NCBI RefSeq assembly: GCF_029029525.1
Contig: NZ_JAKJSC010000005.1
Coordinates: 186,001 to 250,000 of the forward strand
Direction of reading: 5' to 3'
DNA length: 64,000 nucleotides
Origin: Labilibaculum sp. DW002
GTDB lineage: Bacteria > Bacteroidota > Bacteroidia > Bacteroidales > Marinifilaceae
Shown: one piece after another, positions 53,055-62,701 of the stretch
How positions within the stretch are numbered: the first letter of the stretch is position 1
How the letters are laid out: each line of letters begins with the position of its first letter
Position numbers and translations under genes: made by a program
Notes under the pieces: generated by a model
Seen by the model: only the letters and a program-made list of their open reading frames with translations
What the model was told of the DNA's origin: nothing
Databases searched by the model: none

Positions 53055-54575
53055 TTAGGGAAGGTATTTAGCCATGCATTCAAGTAAATCACTTTTCTTG
53101 ATGGGTTTCGCTAAATGATCTGAACAGCCAGCTGCTAATGAGTTTTCTTTATCCCCATTTAAGGCGTAAGCAGTTTGGGCGATGATCGTTAAGTTTGGTC
53201 TTTTCTCTTTAATGGCCTTGGTGGCTTCAAGTCCGTTTATTTGAGGCATATTGATGTCCATTAAAACAATGGATATTTCAGGGTTTTGCAAGCATGAATT
53301 AATAGCTTCTTGTCCATTTTTAACCCATAAAATATTGATGTTTGTTTTTTGAAGGTATGCTTCAAGTATCTTAAAATTAGTAATTTGATCTTCCGCAATT
53401 ATAACGGTGTAATTTTCCCAATGATAAGTTGTTGTTGTTTCTTCATTCTCAAATTGATTTTCAGAAGTGAGTATGTTAGGGATGCTAAAGCTAACTGTTG
53501 TTCCGATGTCTTTTTCAGAACTAAACCATATTTTACCACCCAATAGTTCAATTTCTAACCTTGAAATATACATGCCAAGACCTGTGCCTCCATAATATTT
53601 CTGACCAGATTCATCTACTTGACGAAAGCGTTTGAATACTCGACTTTCATATTTCGAAGGAATCCCAATTCCGGTATCGGTAATTGAAAAGTGTATCGTG
53701 TCCTTGACAATTTCGTACGAGCAGTTTATGCTTCCTGTCTCTGTGAATTTTATTGAATTGTGAATCAGATTCTTAAAAATATTTCTGATTTTTATTTGAT
53801 CGGAATTGATTAGATCATTTGGAGCTTCTAGGGCAAAAGAAAAGTTGAGTTCTAGATTTTCTTTTCCTTGTTCTTTAAGCATATCCAATGAATATTCTTT
53901 TATCTCTAAAAGCATTTCGTTCAGACGAATCTTTCTTTTGTTAGGCTTTGATACTCTACTTTCTAGCATCGAAACTTTAAGAAGATCTTCAATGATTCTT
54001 AATAATTGTAAGCCAGAGGTTTTTATTGAGTTTGCAAATTTTCCAACAGAAGGATCATTTTGTGTATTTTCTAAGAGATCTGAGAATCCAATAATTGAAT
54101 TTAAAGGTGTGCGCAGTTCATGACTCATGTTTTCAAGGAATGCATTTTTAAGATTTTCAGCTTCCAATGCTTTATTCCAAGCCTTTGCAATTTCAAATTC
54201 TTTAACTTTTGTGTCTGTAATGTCTTGGAAAAGAACTTCTTCTATTAAGCCCTCATTTTTATTGTCATACACCTCGCCAGTTATTTTTCCCAATCTCAAT
54301 TCGCCATTTTTAAAAAATCGAAATTCAATATCCATTGCTTGTTGGTGCATTTGTTGCAATGAAACCAAAAAGAATTCTAAGTCCTCCGGGTGAATGTGCT
54401 TTACAATATCTTGTCGAGTAGGAGTGAGGCTTTGATCGCAATAACCAAGTATAGAGTAGGTTATGTTAGACCACCACATATTATTGGTGTTGTAATTGTA
54501 AATCCAATAGCCAATACCTGCAAGACGATGAATTTTATCAAGTTGTCTTAATTGAAGAGCTGTGTCGATTTTCAT
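53055..54575 (-). CDS. Cytoplasmic PAS hybrid histidine kinase
   Basis: 506 aa without membrane segments. PAS (PAS_3-like) about residues 15-130 with WSNITYSILGY and IHPEDLEFFL. HisKA near 150 (NMSHELRTPLNSIIGFSDLL). HATPase_c with NLIHNSIKFTETG, DTGIGIP and GGTGLGMYIS. Receiver from about 385: IIAEDQITNFKILEAY, phospho-Asp in VLMDINMPQINGLEA, DHLAKPIKKS. It resembles the 28-30 kb kinase in catalytic and receiver parts but differs in the input. The partner is unknown. Confidence 0.92.
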   Translation of the reverse strand: MKIDTALQLRQLDKIHRLAGIGYWIYNYNTNNMWWSNITYSILGYCDQSLTPTRQDIVKHIHPEDLEFFLVSLQQMHQQAMDIEFRFFKNGELRLGKITGEVYDNKNEGLIEEVLFQDITDTKVKEFEIAKAWNKALEAENLKNAFLENMSHELRTPLNSIIGFSDLLENTQNDPSVGKFANSIKTSGLQLLRIIEDLLKVSMLESRVSKPNKRKIRLNEMLLEIKEYSLDMLKEQGKENLELNFSFALEAPNDLINSDQIKIRNIFKNLIHNSIKFTETGSINCSYEIVKDTIHFSITDTGIGIPSKYESRVFKRFRQVDESGQKYYGGTGLGMYISRLEIELLGGKIWFSSEKDIGTTVSFSIPNILTSENQFENEETTTTYHWENYTVIIAEDQITNFKILEAYLQKTNINILWVKNGQEAINSCLQNPEISIVLMDINMPQINGLEATKAIKEKRPNLTIIAQTAYALNGDKENSLAAGCSDHLAKPIKKSDLLECMAKYLP

Positions 54576-54671
54576 AAAAGAGTCAGGGTTAGTGTGTATG
54601 TTAAGTAGTAGTAGTTTTATGGGTTTAAAACAGTAGGTTTTGTCATTTGTTAAATAATAATTTATGTTTGA

Positions 54672-56699
54672 TTAAAGCTTAGCTTTAACAATAATTGTTT
54701 CTGAAATAATAAAGAATATACAAAGAATTACAAAAAGTTTCCAGTATTGTTCTCCATTACTTTGTTCGTTATACAGCTCAGATAGTTTCATTTTATTCGG
54801 AAAACTTATTGAAATTTTGTTTAAATGATCTTCAATTAAATCATTTATTTCATTTTCACTGTAGTATTCGGGAACTGATTCTAGTCTTGAATAGTTATAG
54901 GAACAAGAGTTAAGAATGGAATCATTAAGACTTATTAAATAGTTTTCCGCTATTGTAATCTGTTCTTTTGGAAATAACACAATTCCTTTTTCAAAGTGCT
55001 TAGCTTGTTCTGGTATAAAATCAATTTTTAAATCATTATTAACAATGTGTAACTGATCTTTATTCTTTTGGTTTGACTTAATTTTAATAGCCTTAGGATA
55101 ACCAATTTGATGGTAAAGAGATGCAGATTTACCTGAGTTTCTTGTTAGGTTTATTAGTGTTGGAATAATAATAGGATGAGTAATTAGATTAGTCCACTTA
55201 GGATTTAGCTGAGTTGTGAAAAGATATAATTGCCCATTTCCGTAAGGAATCTTTGTAAGTATGGGAGCATTACCTTTTGTCTGTAATAATTTCTCACCGA
55301 ATTGATTCTTAGAGCTTCCTAATTTGTAATGCTTGAAAATATCTGGTAGCCTTGCATTATTCTTTAATTTTTCGAATACATTTTTGTAAATCTCAGAATT
55401 GAGCTCAATTTTTGCTAGTTTTTGCGCACTCGTATCAGTTTCTTTTAGAATTGGTGCTTCAATATCTTTTAAGAACAGGTTAACACTTTCGTCTATCTTT
55501 TCATTGGGAATTAAAAGTATTCGACCACCATTTTCTATGTATTTTGTAAGCACATGTCTAAAACCACTTTCCATTTTATCGATTTCATTCAAAATGATAA
55601 GTTGGTATGCATCAGTGTTCTCATTATATAAGTAGGCCTTACTTTTATTTGTTAGCTTAAAGGTTTCACTTCCAGTAAAAAGCTTATTCAAATATTTGTT
55701 GGGACCATCTTGATTTATTGAAAGAATATTGTTTTCCTTATTAATGTAATAGGAGAAAAATAAACTGTTGTCATAGGATATTGGATAATCATCTAACTCA
55801 ATTTTTCCGTTGTGAATACCTACTTCGCGATTGTAATACTTCAATTTTAAGATTTTGCTTGAGTTTTTCTTTATGTCGAAGCTTATTTCTGATTTAGTAG
55901 CCTTGTTGATACTCAGTTTGATTGGGATTTTAGCGAAATCAGTATTTGAAACGTTTTTAATGCTAACAAATAACTCTTCTGCTTGGTTTAATTGATGAAA
56001 AGGCTTTTCGAACCAACATGAATCAACTACAAGATTACTGGTTCTTTGTATGGAAAGAGGTAGTAGTGTGATTCTTGCACTAGAATCAATTTTAATATCT
56101 TTAAAATCACTTTGATTTTTTTGAAAATCAGAAAAGATATAAACACGAACATTTTCTTCTTTTTTATCAATGTTTATTGTTCTTAGTTTATCGGAGAGTT
56201 TGGCGATAACAGGAGAGGGACTTATCTCTTGTATTTTTGTGATTGCTTGCTCTTTGTTTAGCGAAGGGGAACTAATGCTTAATTGGTTGCTGTAAATTCT
56301 TATTTTAGAATGTTTCGGAAAACTATTGATTAGTTGAAAAGCCTTATTTTTAGCAACATCTAAAGCTATCCCTTGTTCTGTTTCAGCATTCATACTAAAA
56401 GAATTATCAATGTAAATGCTAAAGCTTTCAGATTGAGATGATTTTTTATTAATCTCTGTGCTTATATAGGGTTGTGCGAAAGCAATAATGATACATGCCA
56501 AGGCCAGAAGACGTAGTAGTAAAATGATCCATTTCTTTAAATTCGAACGTTTTTTATTTTCGGTGCTTAAGTTTGAAAGAAACTTAAGGTTGCTGAAAAA
56601 GATCTTTTTGTATCTCTTAAAGTTAAAAAGATGTATAATGATTGGAAGCAGTAGAGCTGTTAGTGCCCATAAAACCTCAGGATGTAAAAATTGGAACAT
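54672..56699 (-). CDS. BatA-type membrane protein with VWA domain
   Basis: 675 aa. The N-terminal BatA domain (MFQFLHPEVLWALTALLLPI to FNFKRYKKIFFSNLKFL, two helices) is diagnostic of this Bacteroidota family. A VWA-like domain follows with FSIYIDNSFSMN near 93, which keeps DxSxS-like metal-site residues. A large periplasmic beta-rich part extends to a last helix (LFVILCIFFIISETIIV). It is 64 nt downstream of the TonB-dependent receptor and probably co-transcribed. Related Bat proteins are associated with aerotolerance and cell envelope stress, but this stand-alone type has no known role. Confidence 0.82.
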   Translation of the reverse strand: MFQFLHPEVLWALTALLLPIIIHLFNFKRYKKIFFSNLKFLSNLSTENKKRSNLKKWIILLLRLLALACIIIAFAQPYISTEINKKSSQSESFSIYIDNSFSMNAETEQGIALDVAKNKAFQLINSFPKHSKIRIYSNQLSISSPSLNKEQAITKIQEISPSPVIAKLSDKLRTINIDKKEENVRVYIFSDFQKNQSDFKDIKIDSSARITLLPLSIQRTSNLVVDSCWFEKPFHQLNQAEELFVSIKNVSNTDFAKIPIKLSINKATKSEISFDIKKNSSKILKLKYYNREVGIHNGKIELDDYPISYDNSLFFSYYINKENNILSINQDGPNKYLNKLFTGSETFKLTNKSKAYLYNENTDAYQLIILNEIDKMESGFRHVLTKYIENGGRILLIPNEKIDESVNLFLKDIEAPILKETDTSAQKLAKIELNSEIYKNVFEKLKNNARLPDIFKHYKLGSSKNQFGEKLLQTKGNAPILTKIPYGNGQLYLFTTQLNPKWTNLITHPIIIPTLINLTRNSGKSASLYHQIGYPKAIKIKSNQKNKDQLHIVNNDLKIDFIPEQAKHFEKGIVLFPKEQITIAENYLISLNDSILNSCSYNYSRLESVPEYYSENEINDLIEDHLNKISISFPNKMKLSELYNEQSNGEQYWKLFVILCIFFIISETIIVKAKL

Positions 56700-56763
56700 G
56701 AATTTATTTTATTTAGATCGATTCGCAAAATAGATAAAAAGGCAATCGCATAATAAGCATTTC

Positions 56764-59175
56764 TTAAAATTTAACGCTCAATTTAAGGTTGAGCTTTCGC
56801 CCTGTAAGGTAATTAGGAATTGCATATTGATTGCCAGAGACGTCTTTCATCCACAGATATGAAACAGTATTGTTTATATCGAGAACATTAAAGACTTCTA
56901 AGCTGATTCGCATTGTTTTAACATGCTTGAATAGGCTATTTATTGATTTGTGATTTTCATCAATTAATGTCTTTGAAAATCCTAAATCGATTCTTCTGTA
57001 ATTAGGCATTCGAAAGTTTGAGCCATTCTTGCCATTTTTAGGACTCCAAACGGGTAATTTTCCACCATAGAATAGACTTAAATGCATTCTGTAAGATGGG
57101 TTGCTAGGCAAGTAATCCTGAAAAAACATCGAGAAATTAACCCGTTCATCTGTTGGTCTAGGAATAAAACCCATTGCATCACCAACAATATTTTCTTCTG
57201 TTTTCATGACAGATAAGCTCGCCCAAGATTCTGTTCCAGGAATAAACTCCCCATTTATTCTTAAATCGATTCCAGTGGCATATCCTGTAGCCTTTTGATC
57301 TCCATAATAGCGAATCCTTACATTTTCAATATCATAAGGAGTAATTGCCTTAAGATCTTTGTAGTACAATTCACTTGAGAATTTAAACGGACGATTCCAT
57401 GCTGTAAAGTAATATTCTTGTCCGAGAACGTAATGGATGGATTTTTGCAATTTTAAATGATTACTAATTTGTCCATTAATGGTAAGCATTTGCCTGTACG
57501 AAGGTGTTTGCTGATAGTAGCCAGCAGCGAATCTAAACTTCACTTTCCGTTCCCAATTTGGGATGTAATTTACCGATGCGCGTGGAGATAGAAAACTCTC
57601 CTTATTGTAATTCCAATAATGGTGTCTTAAACCACCTGTAAATTGAAATTCTCCTTTTTCATTTTCAAAAACATAAGTTGCTTGAGCAAATGAGTTGATA
57701 TGATTGCTGCTTACTTTATTATTTGCATTTCGAGAGTAGGCAAGTTGCACATTTGTATCAGAAATTGGAACTGAATAGCCTGCAGAATCTTGATATTGCC
57801 ACTCGTTGATCTGATCATCGATTTCTTCTTGTTTTACACCTAATCCCCATTGTAAGAATAGATTATTTATGCTATGATCTGCCTTTACATCAAGGGTATA
57901 AACCTCTTTTGAGAGTTTGTTTCTTGCATGATCGATAAAGGTGCCTATTCCTAGATTTTCGACACTTTCGGAATTACTGCCACCTTGGGACACGAACAAA
58001 TCACTTAAATAGTATTGCCCCATTATATCAAAGTTTTCTTGCTCAAGGGTTTCGTATCTGCTGGCTATAATTCGGTAAAGTGAATTGCTATTGGGATGAT
58101 ATTTTACAGTTAAAGCTTGAATGTTTGTTTCGTATTTGTCTTTTTCTTCACCTTCAAAATAGATTTTGAGTTGTAGCGCTTTATTAATGGTTCCAAAAGA
58201 AGTGTTGCGTGTTTCGGGCTTAAAATTGTAATTGTTTTCACTAAAACTAGTCCATAAATGCATACTAAGCGATGATGAGAATCGGTAGTTTATCAAAGCT
58301 TGAAAATCGGTGTAATTGGGTTTGTATTCTCCTTTGCTATCTAGCGAGTTGAGCAGATACTCGTTTGTTTTGTAGCGAATACCTGCCAAATAAGAGAGTT
58401 TATTATTTAAATGACTATTGGCTATGTGTGCCGAACTACCTAATAAACTGGCTTCCGCAGATGCTTCAAAATGTTGAGGTGTTTTGTATTTTACATCAAG
58501 TACAGAGGATAGTTTGTCTCCATATTTTGCATCAAATCCTCCAGATGAAAATTGTACCGATGAAACCAAGTTAGGATTGATGATGCTTAACCCTTCTTGT
58601 TGTCCCGATCGCACTAAATTTGGTCGGTAAATTTCTACATCATTAATGTAAACAAGGTTTTCGTCGAAATTACCTCCACGCACAGAGTATTGAGAGCTTA
58701 ACTCGTTGTTTGAACTAACACCGGGTAAGGTTTTAATAATTTGCTCAACGGCACCATTTCCACTTACAGGAACTTGTTCTAGATGAATTGTGTTTATTTC
58801 TGTAGTCTGTTTTCTAATATCTTGGTTCGATTCAACCCTTACTTCTTGTAATTGTTCTTTCTTGTAGCTTAAAATTGGATTAAACTCTTTTATTTCTTTA
58901 TTTGTAAGATTGATTTCATGCGTGACTGTCACATAGCTTACATGGCTAAATGTAATGGTTGCATTTTGGTTTGCTGTGAGTTCAATTGTGTAATTACCAT
59001 TTACATCACTAGTTGTTACGCGTTTTTGGTTTTTAATTTGAATATATGCCCCAAGAATTGGTTCTTTTTTTGAATTGGTAATTTTTCCTTTTAAGATGGC
59101 ATTTTGTTGTGCTGAAACTTGTATTGGGAGTAAAAAGAAAAATAGAATTAAAGGGCGTAAAATAGATTGAATCAT
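56764..59175 (-). CDS. TonB-dependent outer-membrane receptor
   Basis: 803 aa. Signal peptide (ending VSAQQ near 23), carboxypeptidase-D regulatory-like domain (ILKGKITNSKKEPILGAYIQ, NGNYTIEL) to about 105, then plug (INTIHLEQVPVSGNGAVEQI, LPGVSSNNELSSQYSVRGGN) and a beta-barrel ending in NLKLSVKF with the expected C-terminal Phe. It lacks the SusD partner, so it is not a glycan utilisation pair. The substrate is unknown. It heads the minus-strand pair with the BatA-type gene. Confidence 0.92.
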   Translation of the reverse strand: MIQSILRPLILFFFLLPIQVSAQQNAILKGKITNSKKEPILGAYIQIKNQKRVTTSDVNGNYTIELTANQNATITFSHVSYVTVTHEINLTNKEIKEFNPILSYKKEQLQEVRVESNQDIRKQTTEINTIHLEQVPVSGNGAVEQIIKTLPGVSSNNELSSQYSVRGGNFDENLVYINDVEIYRPNLVRSGQQEGLSIINPNLVSSVQFSSGGFDAKYGDKLSSVLDVKYKTPQHFEASAEASLLGSSAHIANSHLNNKLSYLAGIRYKTNEYLLNSLDSKGEYKPNYTDFQALINYRFSSSLSMHLWTSFSENNYNFKPETRNTSFGTINKALQLKIYFEGEEKDKYETNIQALTVKYHPNSNSLYRIIASRYETLEQENFDIMGQYYLSDLFVSQGGSNSESVENLGIGTFIDHARNKLSKEVYTLDVKADHSINNLFLQWGLGVKQEEIDDQINEWQYQDSAGYSVPISDTNVQLAYSRNANNKVSSNHINSFAQATYVFENEKGEFQFTGGLRHHYWNYNKESFLSPRASVNYIPNWERKVKFRFAAGYYQQTPSYRQMLTINGQISNHLKLQKSIHYVLGQEYYFTAWNRPFKFSSELYYKDLKAITPYDIENVRIRYYGDQKATGYATGIDLRINGEFIPGTESWASLSVMKTEENIVGDAMGFIPRPTDERVNFSMFFQDYLPSNPSYRMHLSLFYGGKLPVWSPKNGKNGSNFRMPNYRRIDLGFSKTLIDENHKSINSLFKHVKTMRISLEVFNVLDINNTVSYLWMKDVSGNQYAIPNYLTGRKLNLKLSVKF

Positions 59176-59296
59176 AATGAATCTAGTCTGTTAAAAGGGC
59201 GCAAATAAAGTTAAATAAAATACCAAAACACCAAGATACAAAGCAAATCTAAATAAAGGAACTCTTTTCATAAAATATAAAAAATCAATATTCTTA

Positions 59297-59325
59297 TTGT
59301 TTTCGACATCAGTAGCTTATCTTTA
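59297..59325 (+). promoter_or_regulatory. Candidate promoter of the dipeptidase gene
   Basis: TTG (59297-59299), 18 nt, TATCTTTA (59318-59325), near TAnnTTTG with A at the last base; 31 nt before the ATG. Confidence 0.5.
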
Positions 59326-59355
59326 GTCCTTCAAAAATTACAAATACCCAATTTC

Positions 59356-60570
59356 ATGCAAAAAATTCATTCTCTTACCTTATTATTACCAATATTTTTA
59401 CTGTTTGCATCTTGCCAATCAATTGATGAGAAAGCTGAGAAGATACACAATCATGCATTCACGGTTGATACACATGTAGATACTCCTTATCATCTTTTAA
59501 ATAAAGATTTTGATATTGGTGTGGCACATCCTTTTAAAAAAGGAGGAAGCCGTGTTGATTTTCCAAGAATGAAAGAAGGGGGATTGGATGGAATTTTTTT
59601 CGCAGCATTTACCTCCCAAATAGAAAGAACTGAAGAGAATATTTTAGCTGCTCGTTCGAAAGCTGATGAGTTAATTGATTCAATTTATTCTGCGTGTACG
59701 AAAAATAAAGATCAAGCGGAAGTTGCACTCTCTGTTGCTGATGGATATCGTATCGAGAAAGATGGGAAAAGAGCTATTTACATTGGTTTAGAAAATGGGT
59801 TTCCGATAGGAACCGAGATTTCTGAAGTGGAGAGATATTATAATAAAGGAGTGCGTTACATTACCTTGTGTCATACTTCGAATAACGACATTTGTGATTC
59901 ATCAACAGATAAAAATGGAGAAGAATTTAATGGAGTGAGTACGTTTGGAGAGCAAGTTGTTGATGAAATGAACGATTTGGGAATTTTAATTGATGTTTCG
60001 CATATCTCAGACAGTTCCTTTTATGATGTGCTAAAGCTTTCGAAATCACCGGTAATTGCATCTCACTCTTGTGCTAGAGCTATTTGTGATAGCCCTAGAA
60101 ACCTTACAGATGATATGCTGAAAGCTCTTTCTAAAAATGGAGGAGTAATTCAAATGTGTATTCTTGACGATTACGTTAAAGCTCCAGATACAACAACTAT
60201 TGGCTATAAAAAAGAGCTTGAATTACGAGAAAGGTATCGAAAAGCTGGTAAGATGACCGAAGAAGAGGAACAAAAGATTTGGGATGAATGGAGACAAATG
60301 CAAATTGATTACCCGAAGGATAAGCCAACAGTTGCCGATGCTGTTGATCATATCGATCATATCGTGAAATTAGTTGGGATTGATTACGTTGGAATCGGTA
60401 CTGATTTTGATGGAGGAGGTGGCCTAAAAGATTGTGTTGATGTTAGCCAAATGATGAATATTACGAAAGAATTGCTTCGCAGAGATTATTCAGAAGAGGA
60501 AATTGGTAAAATCTGGGGAGGTAATTTTATGAGGGTTTTTAAAAGGGTAGAAGAGTTGGCTTCAAACTAG
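59356..60570 (+). CDS. Membrane dipeptidase (peptidase M19), lipoprotein
   Basis: 404 aa. Lipobox LFASCQS with Cys at residue 20, so an anchored periplasmic lipoprotein. The M19 metal-site motifs are all present: TVDTHVDTPYHLL (HxD), YIGLENGFPIG (bridging Glu), LIDVSHISDSSF and VIASHSCARAICDSPRNLTDD (His), and GIGTDFDGGG (Asp). It should hydrolyse dipeptides, including some with D-amino acids. A 5' gap of 180 bp separates it from the divergent TonB receptor. Confidence 0.93.
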   Translation: MQKIHSLTLLLPIFLLFASCQSIDEKAEKIHNHAFTVDTHVDTPYHLLNKDFDIGVAHPFKKGGSRVDFPRMKEGGLDGIFFAAFTSQIERTEENILAARSKADELIDSIYSACTKNKDQAEVALSVADGYRIEKDGKRAIYIGLENGFPIGTEISEVERYYNKGVRYITLCHTSNNDICDSSTDKNGEEFNGVSTFGEQVVDEMNDLGILIDVSHISDSSFYDVLKLSKSPVIASHSCARAICDSPRNLTDDMLKALSKNGGVIQMCILDDYVKAPDTTTIGYKKELELRERYRKAGKMTEEEEQKIWDEWRQMQIDYPKDKPTVADAVDHIDHIVKLVGIDYVGIGTDFDGGGGLKDCVDVSQMMNITKELLRRDYSEEEIGKIWGGNFMRVFKRVEELASN

Positions 60571-60587
60571 CTTTCGTGTTTTGTAGC

Positions 60588-60619
60588 TTGTTTCTTTTAA
60601 AGGCAATTGCTTACATTTG
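60588..60619 (+). promoter_or_regulatory. Candidate promoter of the ArsC-like gene
   Basis: TTG (60588-60590), 21 nt, TACATTTG (60612-60619), an exact TAnnTTTG, 28 nt before the GTG start. Confidence 0.6.
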
Positions 60620-60647
60620 TGATCTTAAAAATTAAAAAGAAAAGTTC

Positions 60648-61073
60648 GTGAAGAAGGTATTGATATTAAGTAGTAAAAATGAGGCACGCTCTCATATGGC
60701 CGAAAAATGGTTAAAATACTACGGTAAAAAGCATTTGGAAGTGGTGAGTGCTGGTCTAGAAAAGGGAATTATTAATGTGATGGCACAAAAAGCAATGGCC
60801 GAAGCAGTAATGGATATTCCTGAGTACAAAGCAAAATCAATTTCAGCTTTTCAGGATACGAACTTTGATTTTGTATTGTGTTTCGATGCAAAAGTGAAGG
60901 AGAATATGATAGAATTAAATGGTAACCCAGAAGTTTTGTTGTTTGAATTGCCTGATCCTGCCAAGGTAGAAGGAGACAAAGAGGTGAGACAGCAGGCTTA
61001 CAATGCAATTTGTAATGCTGTTGAAGACATTTGTTTTGGCTTTGTTCAAGACAGATTTCAGATTGTTGCTTAA
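60648..61073 (+). CDS. ArsC/low-molecular-weight phosphatase-like protein lacking the catalytic Cys
   Basis: 141 aa. The fold is clear, but the P-loop C-x5-R-S reads SSKNEARSHMAEKWL at residue 8, so the nucleophile Cys is Ser and the second Cys is Ala. The distal motif FELPDPAKVEGDKEV keeps the general-acid Asp-Pro. It therefore probably binds phosphate or a phosphorylated partner but is not a phosphatase or arsenate reductase. GTG 60648 is the start, because the frame has no ATG before the P-loop and a strong promoter precedes it. It is alone, with a terminator downstream. Confidence 0.85.
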   Translation: MKKVLILSSKNEARSHMAEKWLKYYGKKHLEVVSAGLEKGIINVMAQKAMAEAVMDIPEYKAKSISAFQDTNFDFVLCFDAKVKENMIELNGNPEVLLFELPDPAKVEGDKEVRQQAYNAICNAVEDICFGFVQDRFQIVA

Positions 61074-61152
61074 TCTTTGTTAATTTTATTGATAAACAAT
61101 TTTTTATTTAAAAAAGTGCTAGGCTAGTTTAATGGTCGAATAAAATATAATT

Positions 61153-61179
61153 CGGGATCCCAAAAGGATCCCGTTTTTT
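61153..61179 (+). terminator. Rho-independent terminator
   Basis: CGGGATCC/GGATCCCG (61153-61160 with 61166-61173) and a T-run of six. Confidence 0.93.
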
Positions 61180-61534
61180 GTTTACCTAATCTCCATATTT
61201 ATAGGTTTTGTAAGCGAAGATGAACATCGAACGCTTGTAACGTATAGGTGATTTTAACCTAATTTATTATTCGCTCAACTTGTTAAGTTGCTGATTTCTT
61301 TCTGTATGAATAATAGTTTAATACCAGCTTTAGTCTTGACAAGTGGCATTAAAATTCGTAATTTTAGTTTAGATCTAATAAAAACAATTAACGAGTAAAA
61401 AAGGACTCTTAATATGGAATTTATTCTTAAATATATAATTCAACATTACTTTCTTAACAAACTTAGATCCATCCTCTCATTCCTGCCAATTAAATTTAAA
61501 AAATATCAGTACTCATATTAACAAGGAGGCGAAA
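61180..61534. other. Intergenic region before the 146-aa gene
   Basis: About 355 bp, no gene seen. A possible promoter is TTG (61336-61338) with TAATTTTA (61359-61366). The ribosome-binding sequence AAGGAGG at 61523-61529 is unusually strong for this phylum. Confidence 0.45.
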
Positions 61535-61975
61535 ATGAAAAAAAATATCGGAGTATGGTTAGATACCGAAAAAGCTTACGTTATTACAATCGAAGAGAAA
61601 GATGCCAAAGTTGAAATAATTGAATCTGAAATTGAATCGAGGGTTCGTTATAAAGGGGAAACAAAAGCATATTCACGCTTTGGTAATCAATTTGTTAATC
61701 CAGCAACAAAAACAACACATAAAAGAAGGCACCAAATTAAACACTATTTTGAAAAAATTACTGATGCCTTGATAGATGCCGAAGAAATTTACCTTTTTGG
61801 ACCGGCCGAAACAAAAGTACATCTGGCAAAACACATTAGTAAAGAACCTTTGCTAAAAGACCGTATTCGCAAGGTCGAATCGGAAGATCATTTGTCCGAA
61901 AATCAAATGATTGCATGCGTAAAGAATGTATTTAAACAAAAGCCAATTAAGGTGAATGTTCGTATTCGTCATTAA
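61535..61975 (+). CDS. Hypothetical protein, 146 aa, release-factor-like (baeRF-type) fold possible
   Basis: The start MKKNIGVWLDTEKAYVITIE, the middle HQIKHYFEKITDALIDAEEIY followed by LFGPAETKVHLAKHI, and SENQMIACVKNVF resemble bacterial relatives of eRF1/Pelota, in which LxIFGPAExK is a recurring block. I am not certain. It is basic near the centre (RRHQIKH), which would suit RNA or ribosome contact. The gene has an exceptionally good AAGGAGG ribosome site 6 nt before ATG, unlike its neighbours, and probably its own promoter. No partner genes are adjacent. Confidence 0.55.
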   Translation: MKKNIGVWLDTEKAYVITIEEKDAKVEIIESEIESRVRYKGETKAYSRFGNQFVNPATKTTHKRRHQIKHYFEKITDALIDAEEIYLFGPAETKVHLAKHISKEPLLKDRIRKVESEDHLSENQMIACVKNVFKQKPIKVNVRIRH

Positions 61976-62040
61976 AGAATGTTAAGATAATTAAATGGTG
62001 AGGATTGGATAATTTTGTATAAAATTACCTAGATAGAGCG

Positions 62041-62110
62041 GTTCCCAGTTATGAGTTTCTTACGCGATTGCCATCGAAGAAGAATTCAAAACTGGGAATT
62101 TGTTTTATTA
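62041..62110 (+). terminator. Stem-loop after the 146-aa gene
   Basis: TTCCCAGTT (62042-62050) pairs with AACTGGGAA (62090-62098), followed by TTTGTTTTATTAG. The 39-nt loop can pair further internally. It is a plausible terminator or small structured RNA end. Confidence 0.45.
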
Positions 62111-62237
62111 GTTTTTGAATCTTAGTTGTGTCAAAAAGCTTGTAACTTGAAGCTGTTAGCTGATAGCATTGTTATTGTAATGCGAAATTTTAAATTTGTA
62201 ATTAGTTTAATTCTTAAATCAACTCAAAAATTAGACA

Positions 62238-62648
62238 ATGATACAACAAGTAGAAATTACGCTTCCTGCATATTCAAGAGGTTATCATTTAATAGATTCG
62301 GAGATACACAAGCAGCTTGTTGATTTGCCAAAGACAGGTATCCTGCATTTATTTATAAAACACACTTCTGCAGCAATTACCCTAAACGAGAATGCAGATC
62401 CTTCAGTTCGAGATGATTTTGAGTCGATCATGAATAATTTGGTTCCTGAAAATCAATCTTACTACACACATGTTTTTGAAGGATCGGACGATATGCCTGC
62501 ACATGTTAAGGCTTCGTTAATAGGTCCTGAATTAACGATACCAATAACAAAGCATCGTTTAAATATAGGAACTTGGCAAGGAATTTATTTGTGCGAATTT
62601 AGAAATAGAGGTGGACGAAGAAAAATTGTAGCTACAATTTATTCCTAG
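62238..62648 (+). CDS. YjbQ family (UPF0047) protein
   Basis: 136 aa, the usual length. Signature blocks are IKHTSAAITLNENADPSVRDDF near residue 42 and GTWQGIYLCEFRNRGGRRKI near the C-terminus. Some members show thiamine-phosphate synthase activity in vitro, which is the origin of the common name, but the physiological role is not established. It is alone in its transcript and closed by a terminator. Start at ATG 62238. Confidence 0.92.
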   Translation: MIQQVEITLPAYSRGYHLIDSEIHKQLVDLPKTGILHLFIKHTSAAITLNENADPSVRDDFESIMNNLVPENQSYYTHVFEGSDDMPAHVKASLIGPELTIPITKHRLNIGTWQGIYLCEFRNRGGRRKIVATIYS

Positions 62649-62671
62649 TTGTCGCAAATTTTGATATAAAA

Positions 62672-62697
62672 AAACGCCTCTTTTTAGGAGGCGTTGT
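62672..62697. terminator. Bidirectional terminator
   Basis: AACGCCTC/GAGGCGTT (62673-62680 with 62688-62695) between yjbQ and the convergent peptidase gene. Confidence 0.85.
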
Positions 62698-62701
62698 TAT
62701 T

